Shown piece after piece: positions 6,066-12,794 of a stretch of 13,087 nucleotides of DNA (position 1 is its first letter; each line of letters opens with the position of its first letter). Source of the stretch: Alphaproteobacteria bacterium (lineage in GTDB: Bacteria > Pseudomonadota > Alphaproteobacteria > UBA8366 > JADFVY01); NCBI GenBank assembly GCA_029881615.1, contig JAOUMF010000015.1, positions 1 through 13,087 on the forward strand, written 5' to 3'. Both the position numbers and the translations under genes were made by a program. The notes under the pieces are model-generated. The model made no database searches and was not told where the DNA came from. It saw nothing but the letters and a program-made list of their open reading frames with translations.

Positions 6066-7697
6066 TCAGCCGCCCAACTGGTCGAGCCGCTTTATGACGA
6101 AATCCCTGTCCGGGCTATCCTCCGGGATCTGGGCAAGCAGGCGTTCCAGCAATTCACGAGCCTTGGCTTCATCGCCAGTTTCCGCCTCGGCGTTACCAAG
6201 AAACCACAGTGCGTCGGGATTGTTAGGCGCCAGTTCCAGGACTCGGCGCAGCAAGGCGATGGTCTCGTCATTTTCCTTGCCGCCGTTCTCGTCGCGGACG
6301 GCACGGGCCTGCAGCACCAGTACGTCGGGATTGTCCGGGGCAAGCCGGACGGCGTTGTCCATGGCCTTGCGGGCCTTCCCGGTTTCGCCAAGCACCGTGT
6401 AGGACCGTGCCAGCATCATCCAGCCTTCCAGATTGTCCGGGTCGGACTGCATCTTTGCCTCGAGCCTTGCCACCATGTCACCGATGTCAGGGGCATCAAC
6501 GGAGTTCCCGGGCATGTCGAGCTGCAGTTCAGAGGCAAGATCCACCAGTCTCTTTTTGGGAACCGGTGCCTGGGCGAAAGCCTCCAGCGCGCGGCCCAAT
6601 GCGTCTTGGGCTGCGTCGTTATCGCCCAGACTCACGCGGGCGCGGATCAACCGCTCCCAGCCTTCCAGATTCATTGGGTCGTCGCGCAATTTTCCGTCCA
6701 GCCTGTCCACCATCTCGCGAATCATGGCCTCGCGTTCGGTAGGGGTCATCGCGTCGACTTCGGCACGCTGTTCGGGTGTCAGTTGCGGAGCGCCATCGGC
6801 GCCTTGGCTTGCCGGCAGCGGTTCGGGCATGACTGCGGCAACATCCAGGCCAAGGTCCTGTGCTGCAACGGTCAGGTTCGCCTGCACAACTTCCATCCAG
6901 GGTGCGTCCGCGGGGGACGATGCAATCATTTCCGCCCAACGGTCCAGCGCCTTGCGTGTCCGTCCTGCCTGGTAGTCACCCGTGGCCAGATAAAATCTTG
7001 CCCGGGGGTCGCTGGCATTCGAAGCCAATATTGTTTCGAAGATGGCGAAGGCTTCCGCGGTAACTGTTCCTTCCGCCGACATCACCAGCGTTTCGGCAAA
7101 ATTGCCATTGATCTGCACGGTTACGGGCCCCAAGGCGATGGCCTTGCGATAGGCTGCCACGGCATCGTCATACATATCGACGGACCGGTAGGCGCCCGCC
7201 AGATGAATCCAGCCGCCGGCATCCTCGGGATTTTCTTCCGCGGCACGCGCCAGTTCAGCAATCTGCTCCGCAATCTGCTGGTCGGCCTGTTCCGCGGCCG
7301 CCAGATCAGTGCGCTGGGCCAGCGGCATGTCCGGCGCCCCAGGCGTCCCGGTTTGCAGGTAGAATAGCACCGTGCCAATGGACAGTGTAATGGCCAGTAC
7401 GCCCGCAAATATCCGGATGCCGGTTACGCTTTCCAACGCGCCTTGTGCAGACGATTTCTGCCTGCGCTGGTCGGCCGCCAGCATGCGCCGGGAAATTTCG
7501 ATCCGGGCGGCCTCCATCTCGTCATCGGTGATGTTGGCGCGGTCATGGTCGCGCTCCAACTCGGCAAGCTGGTCGCGATAGACTTCCAGGTCGTAGTCGG
7601 CGGTGTCCGTGCCGCGCATCTGATTGCGCAGCAGTGGCAGGGCCAGTACGGCAGCTGTACCGCCGACCATCAGGGCGGCTATGATCCAGAATGTCAT
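6066..7697 (-). CDS. ccmI: Cytochrome c biogenesis protein CcmI
   Basis: This is a 543-residue inner-membrane protein of System I. CcmI chaperones apocytochrome c and presents it to the CcmF haem ligation complex. Helix 1 (residues 2-23) is followed by a cytoplasmic leucine-rich coiled segment (about 35-75, with YRDQLAELERD and EISRRMLAADQ). Helix 2 (about 93-115) then leads to a long periplasmic tetratricopeptide-repeat domain. TPR-like units lie near 155-190, 228-262, 334-374, 415-454 and 476-527. Two units (329-374 and 408-453) share MVxRLxxK and DPxNLEGW. The protein is on the long side for CcmI and has no cysteine, so it has no fused CcmH. The ATG at 7697 overlaps the ccmG stop as ATGA, with AGGAG 11 nt upstream. 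Further upstream in-frame starts lie inside ccmG and are rejected. Confidence 0.9.
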   Translation of the reverse strand: MTFWIIAALMVGGTAAVLALPLLRNQMRGTDTADYDLEVYRDQLAELERDHDRANITDDEMEAARIEISRRMLAADQRRQKSSAQGALESVTGIRIFAGVLAITLSIGTVLFYLQTGTPGAPDMPLAQRTDLAAAEQADQQIAEQIAELARAAEENPEDAGGWIHLAGAYRSVDMYDDAVAAYRKAIALGPVTVQINGNFAETLVMSAEGTVTAEAFAIFETILASNASDPRARFYLATGDYQAGRTRKALDRWAEMIASSPADAPWMEVVQANLTVAAQDLGLDVAAVMPEPLPASQGADGAPQLTPEQRAEVDAMTPTEREAMIREMVDRLDGKLRDDPMNLEGWERLIRARVSLGDNDAAQDALGRALEAFAQAPVPKKRLVDLASELQLDMPGNSVDAPDIGDMVARLEAKMQSDPDNLEGWMMLARSYTVLGETGKARKAMDNAVRLAPDNPDVLVLQARAVRDENGGKENDETIALLRRVLELAPNNPDALWFLGNAEAETGDEAKARELLERLLAQIPEDSPDRDFVIKRLDQLGG

Positions 7698-8233
7698 TCG
7701 GCTTGTAGCTCCTGAATAATCGGTATGAGGGTTTCGTTCAGCGTATCCCGTAATATCGGCCCAACATGCTTGTAGCGAATGCGGCCTTGCTTGCCGATGA
7801 TGTAAGTCTCGGGAACGCCATAGACGCCCCAGTCGATGCCGACTCGGCCCGACAGATCCCATCCGATTCGGCTGTAGGGATTGCCTAGTTCTTTCAGCCA
7901 GGCCTTGGCATCGGTCTTTTCGTCTTTCCAGTTAAGCCCATAGACGGGGACGATGCCTTCATTGGCCATGCGGCTGATCATCGGATGTTCGATGCGGCAG
8001 GGTACGCACCATGAGGCGAATACATTGACTATCACCACCTCGCCGCCGAAATCGGCCGTGGCCAGGCCTGGAATGTCCTCCATCAGCGGTGGCAGGTCGA
8101 ACTCCGGCACTGGCTTGTTAATCAGCGCCGAAGGAAGCTCGCTCGGATCCTTGCTCAGGCCGATGGCGAAATAGACCGACATTGCCAGGAACACCAGCAA
8201 AGGCAGGAGATACAGAATATGACGGAAGTTCAT
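7694..8233 (-). CDS. ccmG: Thiol:disulfide interchange protein CcmG/DsbE
   Basis: This 179-residue periplasmic thioredoxin-fold protein is tethered by an N-terminal signal-anchor helix (about residues 5-25). It keeps the apocytochrome CXXCH cysteines, or a partner thiol protein, reduced before haem attachment. The active site is WCVPC (75-79, Cys76 and Cys79). The fold continues with IVNVFAS just before it and a GVYGVPETY segment that supplies the cis-proline and the acidic GVxGxPET feature typical of CcmG. These are the only two cysteines. The ATG lies 3 nt after the ccmF stop, and the gene's stop overlaps the ccmI start. In most clusters ccmH would follow, but here ccmI follows directly. 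Confidence 0.94.
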   Translation of the reverse strand: MNFRHILYLLPLLVFLAMSVYFAIGLSKDPSELPSALINKPVPEFDLPPLMEDIPGLATADFGGEVVIVNVFASWCVPCRIEHPMISRMANEGIVPVYGLNWKDEKTDAKAWLKELGNPYSRIGWDLSGRVGIDWGVYGVPETYIIGKQGRIRYKHVGPILRDTLNETLIPIIQELQAE

Positions 8234-8236
8234 GGG

Positions 8237-10225
8237 TTATTCCGCTCCGGCTGGCTGTGCCGCCGCGACTGGCGCGGCGTGACGTTTCGGTGCGCCGACG
8301 CGCAGCCTTCGGTCGCTTAGCGAAAGAGCGCCGCCCAGGACCATTATCAGCGACCCCATCCACATCCAGGGCACCAGCGGATTGTTGTAGATGCGGGTGA
8401 CCCACACGCCGTCCCCTCCATCGCCCAGAACCACATACAGGTCTTTCATGAGGGTGGTGTGAATGGCCGCCTCGGTGGTTTCACGCTGTTGTACGAAGAA
8501 GCGGCGATTCTCCGGCTCCATCACCGTATAGATCTCACCGTTATGACGTATCGTGAAGGTGCCGCGTTCGATGAAATAATTGGGGCCACGCAGGTTTTCG
8601 ACCTTGTCGAGGGTATAGTTGTAGCCGGCGACGTCCACGCTTTCGCCAAGTTTCATTTCCTGGATTGCTTCGGTCCGCCATAGCGAGGCGCCGGTGATGC
8701 CGGCGACGACCACGGCAAGACCGAAATGGGTCACCGTCATTCCCCAGGCAGACCGGGGCAAACCCCGGGCCCGGCGCAGACTGTTACCCAGAGATCCACG
8801 TCCGAGGCCGATACGGTCGGCGAATTCGGCCAGCGTGGCGCAGCCCAGCCAGGCCGCCAGTGCCATCCCGGCGACTCCAAGCACTTCAAGCCCCCAACTC
8901 ATCCAGGTAGCGAAAATGGTGAGGATCACGGCGGCCAGCGCCGCGTATTTCAATCGGTGTAGCGAGGCCTCAATATCGCCGCGCTTCCAGGACAGCATCG
9001 GACCGAACCCGGCGGCGATGATCAAGGGTATCATCAGCGGCACGAAGGTAGCGTTGAAGAAGGGCGCACCGACGGAAACCTTGCCCATTTCCAGTACATC
9101 GAGAAACAGCGGATAGAGCGTGCCCAGCAGCACCGTGGCGGCCGCGGTGGACAGCAACAGGTTGTTCAGCACCAGGCCACCTTCGCGGCTGATTGGGCGA
9201 AACAGGCCGCCGCCTTTCATTATCGGGGCCCGAACGGCAAACAACGTCAGACTGCCGCCAATGGCGACGACAAGCAGTAGCAGGATGAAAAGGCCGCGTT
9301 CGGGATCGGTGGCGAAGGCATGGACCGAGGTCAATACGCCGGATCGCACCAGGAAGGTGCCGATCAGGCTTAGCGAGAAACCGACGATAGCCAGCAGGAT
9401 GGTCCAGCCTTTCAACGTGTCGCGCTTTTCCACCACGATCGCCGAATGCAGTAGCGCCGTGGCTACCAACCAGGGCATGAAGCTGGCGTTCTCAACCGGA
9501 TCCCAGAACCAGAAACCGCCCCAGCCCAACTCGTAATAGGCCCACCAGCTTCCCAGCACGATACCGGCGGTCAGAAACCCCCAGGCGACCAGTGTCCAGG
9601 GGCGCACCCAGCGCGCCCAGGCCGCGTCCACCTTGCCCTCGATCAGGGCCGCGACGGCAAAGCTGAAGGCCGTGGAGAGCCCCACATAGCCCGCATAGAG
9701 CATCGGCGGGTGAAAGGCGAGGCCAGGGTCCTGCAGAAGCGGGTTCAAGTCCCTGCCGTCTACCGGAGGCGGGAAAACGCGATCGAAAGGATTGGAGGTC
9801 AACAACAGGAAGGCCATGAAACCAACCGCGATTATCGCCTGTACCGACAGCACGCGCGCTTTCAGCGTAGGTGGCAGGTTGTTGCCGAATATCGCCACCA
9901 TGGCGCCGTAAATTGCCAGGATCAGAACCCACAGCAGCAGGGAACCCTCGTGATTGCCCCATACGCCGCTGACCTTGTAAAGCATCGGCTGCAGTGAGTT
10001 GGAGTTGGCGGCCACATTGGCGACGCTGAAATCGCTGACCACATAGCTATATGTCAGCGCGCCGAAGGCGACCAGAACCAGTGCCAGTTGCGCCGCGGCT
10101 GCCGTTTCGGCCACTGCCATCATGCGCGCGTTGGCCCGCATTGCGCCAACCATCGGCACGATGCTCTGCGCCAGTGCTACCATCAAGGCGAGCACCAGGG
10201 CAAAATGTCCAAGTTCGGCGATCAT
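8237..10225 (-). CDS. ccmF: Haem lyase subunit CcmF
   Basis: This 662-residue polytopic inner-membrane protein is the core of cytochrome c haem ligation. It accepts haem from holo-CcmE and transfers it to apocytochrome c. Family motifs in order are WGNHEGS (89-95), NPLLQDPGLAFHPPMLY (161-177), the tryptophan-rich WWD region starting GSWWAYYELGWGGFWFWDP (about 225-243), LLHS (259-261), and GVLTSVHAFATDPERG (about 296-311). His172, His260 and His302 are the likely conserved haem-ligand histidines, by analogy with known CcmF. A large periplasmic domain precedes the last helix, which ends near the RLRVG tail. Length matches the family. The ATG overlaps the ccmE stop as ATGA and has a strong AGGAGG about 10 nt upstream. 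The gene ends 3 nt before ccmG. Confidence 0.96.
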   Translation of the reverse strand: MIAELGHFALVLALMVALAQSIVPMVGAMRANARMMAVAETAAAAQLALVLVAFGALTYSYVVSDFSVANVAANSNSLQPMLYKVSGVWGNHEGSLLLWVLILAIYGAMVAIFGNNLPPTLKARVLSVQAIIAVGFMAFLLLTSNPFDRVFPPPVDGRDLNPLLQDPGLAFHPPMLYAGYVGLSTAFSFAVAALIEGKVDAAWARWVRPWTLVAWGFLTAGIVLGSWWAYYELGWGGFWFWDPVENASFMPWLVATALLHSAIVVEKRDTLKGWTILLAIVGFSLSLIGTFLVRSGVLTSVHAFATDPERGLFILLLLVVAIGGSLTLFAVRAPIMKGGGLFRPISREGGLVLNNLLLSTAAATVLLGTLYPLFLDVLEMGKVSVGAPFFNATFVPLMIPLIIAAGFGPMLSWKRGDIEASLHRLKYAALAAVILTIFATWMSWGLEVLGVAGMALAAWLGCATLAEFADRIGLGRGSLGNSLRRARGLPRSAWGMTVTHFGLAVVVAGITGASLWRTEAIQEMKLGESVDVAGYNYTLDKVENLRGPNYFIERGTFTIRHNGEIYTVMEPENRRFFVQQRETTEAAIHTTLMKDLYVVLGDGGDGVWVTRIYNNPLVPWMWMGSLIMVLGGALSLSDRRLRVGAPKRHAAPVAAAQPAGAE

Positions 10226-10707
10226 TGTGTTTCTTCCTCCTGCCAGCGTCCGGATTCCTTAAGCTTCTCGGCGACTTCCTTCGGCATGTAATTTTCGTCA
10301 TGTTTCGCAAGTACCGAAGTTGCCTCCAGGCTGCCGTTGGGTAACAGCGAACCCTCGGCTACCACGCCTTGGCCCTCGCGGAACAGGTCGGGCAGGATAC
10401 CGGTATAGGAAACTGGCAGTTCCGCCATCATGTCGGTTACCACGAAGCGCACTGTCGTGCCGTCCTTCTCGACGCTGCCTTCGGCCACCAGTCCACCAAG
10501 GCGAACGCGCTGGCCAGGCTTTATATCTTTTCCCACAACATCGCTGGGCGTATAGAAAAATACCAGGCTATCCTGGAAGGCGAATAACACCAGCCCTGCC
10601 GCGAGGCCCAGCATGGTCATCCCGATCAGCACTATATAAAGCCGCCGCGTCTTGCGGGTCGCGGCGCGGCTGGTTTTGGATTTCGGCGTAGTGGCTTCGT
10701 TGGTCAA
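10222..10707 (-). CDS. ccmE: Periplasmic haem chaperone CcmE, TTG start
   Basis: This 161-residue haem chaperone covalently binds haem delivered by CcmABCD and hands it to CcmF. A basic cytoplasmic tail is followed by one anchor helix (about residues 23-45). The periplasmic OB-fold begins near VFFYTPSDV and includes RVRLGGLVAEGSV and RFVVTD. The haem-binding motif HDENY is at 136-140 (His136, with Tyr140 as axial ligand by analogy with E. coli). A charged flexible tail follows. The start is TTG at 10707: it overlaps the ccmD stop as TTGA and has GGAG 8 nt upstream. The next methionine (residue 30) lies inside the anchor helix and would remove the basic tail. The rare start codon may lower CcmE output or tie it to ccmD translation. 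Confidence 0.93.
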   Translation of the reverse strand: MTNEATTPKSKTSRAATRKTRRLYIVLIGMTMLGLAAGLVLFAFQDSLVFFYTPSDVVGKDIKPGQRVRLGGLVAEGSVEKDGTTVRFVVTDMMAELPVSYTGILPDLFREGQGVVAEGSLLPNGSLEATSVLAKHDENYMPKEVAEKLKESGRWQEEETQ

Positions 10708-10892
10708 GATATTGTCTCCATTGCTTCGTCCGGTGCCTTGCGGCGACTGGCGCGCAGTGACTCCACCAGCGCCTCGCGCTGGCGCATGCTTTTCCAGGAG
10801 AGGATCGTCACACCCGCCATTAACAGGGCCGCGGCGCCGTAGGCCGGCCAGATGAAGGCGCCATATCCGCCCATTTCAATGAATTCATTCAT
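10704..10892 (-). CDS. ccmD: Haem exporter accessory protein CcmD
   Basis: This 62-residue single-helix membrane protein has the typical CcmD layout. A short N-terminus contains MGGYGAFIWPAYGAA, the helix spans about residues 12-33, and a basic amphipathic cytoplasmic tail follows (MRQREALVESLRASRRK). In known systems CcmD associates with CcmC and CcmE and helps the ABC module release holo-CcmE. The ATG at 10892 has only a weak GAGGGG upstream at long spacing. That start overlaps by 8 nt the stop of the 28-codon ORF upstream, so translation may be coupled. Its own stop overlaps the ccmE TTG start. Confidence 0.88.
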   Translation of the reverse strand: MNEFIEMGGYGAFIWPAYGAAALLMAGVTILSWKSMRQREALVESLRASRRKAPDEAMETIS

Positions 10893-10971
10893 GACGCAGG
10901 TCGTCCCCTCGTTGTTCGCGCGGATAGCTTACGGTCTCCCCTTGCGGGAAGGTAAAGCGCTTGTCAGTCAT
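10885..10971 (-). CDS. Possible 28-residue small protein between ccmC and ccmD
   Basis: I do not recognise this ORF. The conceptual product begins MTDKRFTFPQGETVSY and ends REQRGDDLRHE. It is charged and soluble-looking, with no membrane helix and no cysteine. Its start overlaps the ccmC stop as ATGACTGA, and its stop overlaps the ccmD start as ATGAATGA. GGGGA lies 6 nt before its ATG. Without it, this part of an otherwise tightly overlapping operon would hold a 71-bp untranslated gap. It could be a real small protein, a coupling leader that carries ribosomes into ccmD, or chance. The paired 8-nt overlaps favour translation, but there is no homology evidence. Confidence 0.45.
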   Translation of the reverse strand: MTDKRFTFPQGETVSYPREQRGDDLRHE

Positions 10972-11686
10972 GGGTCATCCCCAATCGCAGATTTCGGATG
11001 CGCGCGCCGGCAATTTCCGCCCTCAGGCGCAGGATGCCGACGCTGATGTAGAACAGGGTAAAGGCCACCGCCATGTACAAGAGCGGCAGCAGCATGGCGG
11101 GATCAACCGCGGGCCCATCCATCTTGACCAGGCTGGCGGGCTGATGCAGCGTGTTCCACCAATCCACTGAAAACTTGATAACCGGCAGATTCACCGCCCC
11201 TACCAGCGCCAGGATGGCGGCGGGTTTGGCCCCGCGTGCCGGGTCGTCGAAGGCGTTCAGTAACGCGATATAGCCTAGATACAGGAAAAACAGGATCAAT
11301 ACCGAGGTCAGCCGGGCGTCCCAGACCCACCAGGTCCCCCACATCGGCTGGCCCCACAGCGATCCCGATAACAGGCAAAGGAAGGTGAAGACGGCGCCGA
11401 TCGGCGCGCTGGCCCGTGCAATCATGTCGGCCAGCGGATGTTTCCAGATCAATGAGGCGGCGCTGGCAACGGCGATGCTGGCATATATCATCATCGCCAT
11501 ATAGGCCGAGGGCACATGGACATACATGATGCGCACGGTTTCGCCCTGCTGGTAATCCGCGGGTGACGCAAACAGCGCCTGATATAGTCCCGCACCGAGA
11601 AACAAAAGCGTCAGCCCGGCGGTCCAGGGTAGAATCGCGTTTGCCACGCGCATGAAACGAGTTGGATTTGCAAATCGGTGCATCAT
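10964..11686 (-). CDS. ccmC: Haem-handling protein CcmC
   Basis: This 240-residue inner-membrane protein has six predicted helices. CcmC presents haem to CcmE at the outer face of the membrane. The tryptophan-rich signature WGQPMWGTWWVWDARLTS spans 111-128. The flanking haem-ligand histidines are His57 in MYVHVPSA and His181 in WWNTLHQPAS. Length is normal for the family. The first of two adjacent ATG codons, at 11686, is chosen because AAGGG lies 7 nt before it. This gene opens the larger ccm block, since the gene upstream is on the opposite strand. A promoter is therefore expected in 11687-11900. Confidence 0.95.
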   Translation of the reverse strand: MMHRFANPTRFMRVANAILPWTAGLTLLFLGAGLYQALFASPADYQQGETVRIMYVHVPSAYMAMMIYASIAVASAASLIWKHPLADMIARASAPIGAVFTFLCLLSGSLWGQPMWGTWWVWDARLTSVLILFFLYLGYIALLNAFDDPARGAKPAAILALVGAVNLPVIKFSVDWWNTLHQPASLVKMDGPAVDPAMLLPLLYMAVAFTLFYISVGILRLRAEIAGARIRNLRLGMTHD

Positions 11687-11900
11687 TGTCGTGCCCTTAT
11701 ATAGTGCGCCTTGGTCTCGGCTTCCAAGATTCTTGAATCAGCTTCACAAATCCTTGATCCAGCGCAAGTTTTCGCTGATCGAGACAGAAAATCTTCGCAA
11801 TAACCGGATTCAATAACGTCTCGTTAACCTGTTTGGCCGAGAATCCCATGAGTATCAAAGGAATATTGGAACCAACAACTGTATTGTGAAGGGGTATGCC
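11687..11900. other. Divergent spacer ahead of ccmC and the small membrane protein gene
   Basis: This 214-bp spacer must hold the promoter of the ccmC block (minus strand) and that of the 70-residue protein (plus strand). It is AT-richer than its surroundings. Two operator-like elements are visible: the palindrome GATTC-TT-GAATC (11728-11739), and an imperfect inverted repeat GATCCAGCG...CGCTGATC (11756-11780) that differs by one extra base. I find no perfect FNR box (TTGAT-N4-ATCAA). Confidence 0.5.
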
Positions 11901-12113
11901 ATGAAGAGTTTCGGTTCGTTGCTTATGATATTAGGTGCTGGCAGCTTTGTTTTGAACATGATCGGTTACGAATTCAGCCTGCTCATGTGGATCGATAATT
12001 GGGGCGAGACGGTTGGCTGGGTCATCCGTGGTGCCATGGTAGTCGTCGGCGCCGGCCTGTTTTTCTTCTCGCCGTCCGAGGATCAGGCGGAAGAAGCCGA
12101 CGCCGCTGAATAA
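11901..12113 (+). CDS. Small two-helix membrane protein of unknown function
   Basis: I do not recognise this 70-residue protein beyond its layout. Helix 1 covers about residues 4-22 (MKSFGSLLMILGAGSF), then comes a short polar loop containing WIDNWGET. Helix 2 covers about 36-57, and the tail is strongly acidic (SEDQAEEADAAE). It is probably an inner-membrane hairpin. The ATG at 11901 is chosen over an in-frame GTG at 11886 because AAGGGG lies 7 nt before it. It sits on the opposite strand between ccmB and ccmC, ending 12 bp from the ccmB stop. It therefore splits the ccm genes into two transcription units. A role in cytochrome maturation is not supported by anything in the sequence. Confidence 0.75.
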   Translation: MKSFGSLLMILGAGSFVLNMIGYEFSLLMWIDNWGETVGWVIRGAMVVVGAGLFFFSPSEDQAEEADAAE

Positions 12114-12125
12114 ACCCGGCGATAT

Positions 12126-12794
12126 TTATCTCAGGCTATGCCGCAGCGCCGCTGCCGACGCCCAGGGGGCGAGCGGCAGGGCGGCTGCGAGCATGGCGCC
12201 CAGTATCGCGAGATGCGGGCGTGTGCTTAAATCCGTGATCGCCGCGTCCACCGCCGCCACCGCGAAGATCAATATCGGGATGTAAAGCGGCAATATCAGT
12301 AGCGAGATCAGTACGCCACCCCGTCGCGCGCCCAGGGTCAAGGCGGCGCCGACCGCGCCGACCAGGCTTAGCGTCGGCGTTGCCAACGCCATCGTCACGA
12401 TCAGAATTGGATAGCCTTCCGGCGGCATGTTCATCAGGGCGGCCAACACCGGTGCGGTGATGATCAGGGGAAACCCGGTCAACAGCCAGTGCGCCGTAAC
12501 CTTCGCCAGCACGACAAGTTCAAGCGGGGCCGGTGTCAACAGCAGCAGATCGATCGATCCGTCCTCGTAGTCCGTCTGGAACATGCGCTCCAGCGACAGC
12601 ATGACTGCCAGTAGCGCTGTTACCCAGACGACGCCGGCGGCGATGCGCGCCAGTATGTTGGGTTCGGGTCCAACGCCCAGCGGAAACAGCGTCACGGTAA
12701 TCACGAAGAAAGAGACCACCATGGCAACGTCGGTGCCCTGACGCAGGGCCAACCGCAGGTCGCGCATCACCAGATGCCTGAAGATCCGCGTCAT
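12126..12794 (-). CDS. ccmB: Haem exporter permease CcmB
   Basis: This 222-residue membrane subunit of the CcmAB ABC transporter has six hydrophobic helices. The family hallmark ERMFQTDYEDGSIDLLLL lies at 69-86, between helices 2 and 3. The N-terminal RHLVMRDLRLALRQG is also typical. With CcmA, ATP hydrolysis drives release of haem-loaded CcmE from CcmC and CcmD; the protein does not appear to export haem itself, despite its name. The ATG overlaps the ccmA stop as ATGA and has GGAGG 7 nt upstream. Downstream it converges on the small membrane protein gene, so this block ends with ccmB. Confidence 0.95.
   Translation of the reverse strand: MTRIFRHLVMRDLRLALRQGTDVAMVVSFFVITVTLFPLGVGPEPNILARIAAGVVWVTALLAVMLSLERMFQTDYEDGSIDLLLLTPAPLELVVLAKVTAHWLLTGFPLIITAPVLAALMNMPPEGYPILIVTMALATPTLSLVGAVGAALTLGARRGGVLISLLILPLYIPILIFAVAAVDAAITDLSTRPHLAILGAMLAAALPLAPWASAAALRHSLR

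Noticed and set aside
5961..7367. 468-codon open frame on the plus strand opposite ccmI.
   Set aside because: It is antisense to a well-supported ccmI. The translation is rich in Cys, His, Arg and Gly without domain order, as expected of a shadow frame in GC-rich DNA.
7698..7862. Upstream extension of the ccmI reading frame.
   Set aside because: The extra 55 residues lie in ccmG coding sequence and lack any CcmH or membrane signature. The ATG at 7697 directly precedes the CcmI first helix and overlaps the ccmG stop.
11698..11727. Candidate ccmC promoter TTGGAA-N18-TATATA on the minus strand.
   Set aside because: The -10-like TATATA would place the transcript start within or past the ribosome-binding site AAGGG, so the two signals cannot both serve ccmC.
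11755..11769. Possible FNR/Anr box (TTGAT-N4-ATCAA) ahead of ccmC, suggested by TTGATCCAGCGCAAG.
   Set aside because: Only the left half-site matches; the right half is CGCAA rather than ATCAA.
11901..12113. Paralogy between the 70-residue protein and the two-helix anchor of the TerB-like protein.
   Set aside because: Both are short Gly-rich membrane hairpins. The resemblance is compositional and no aligned motif stands out.
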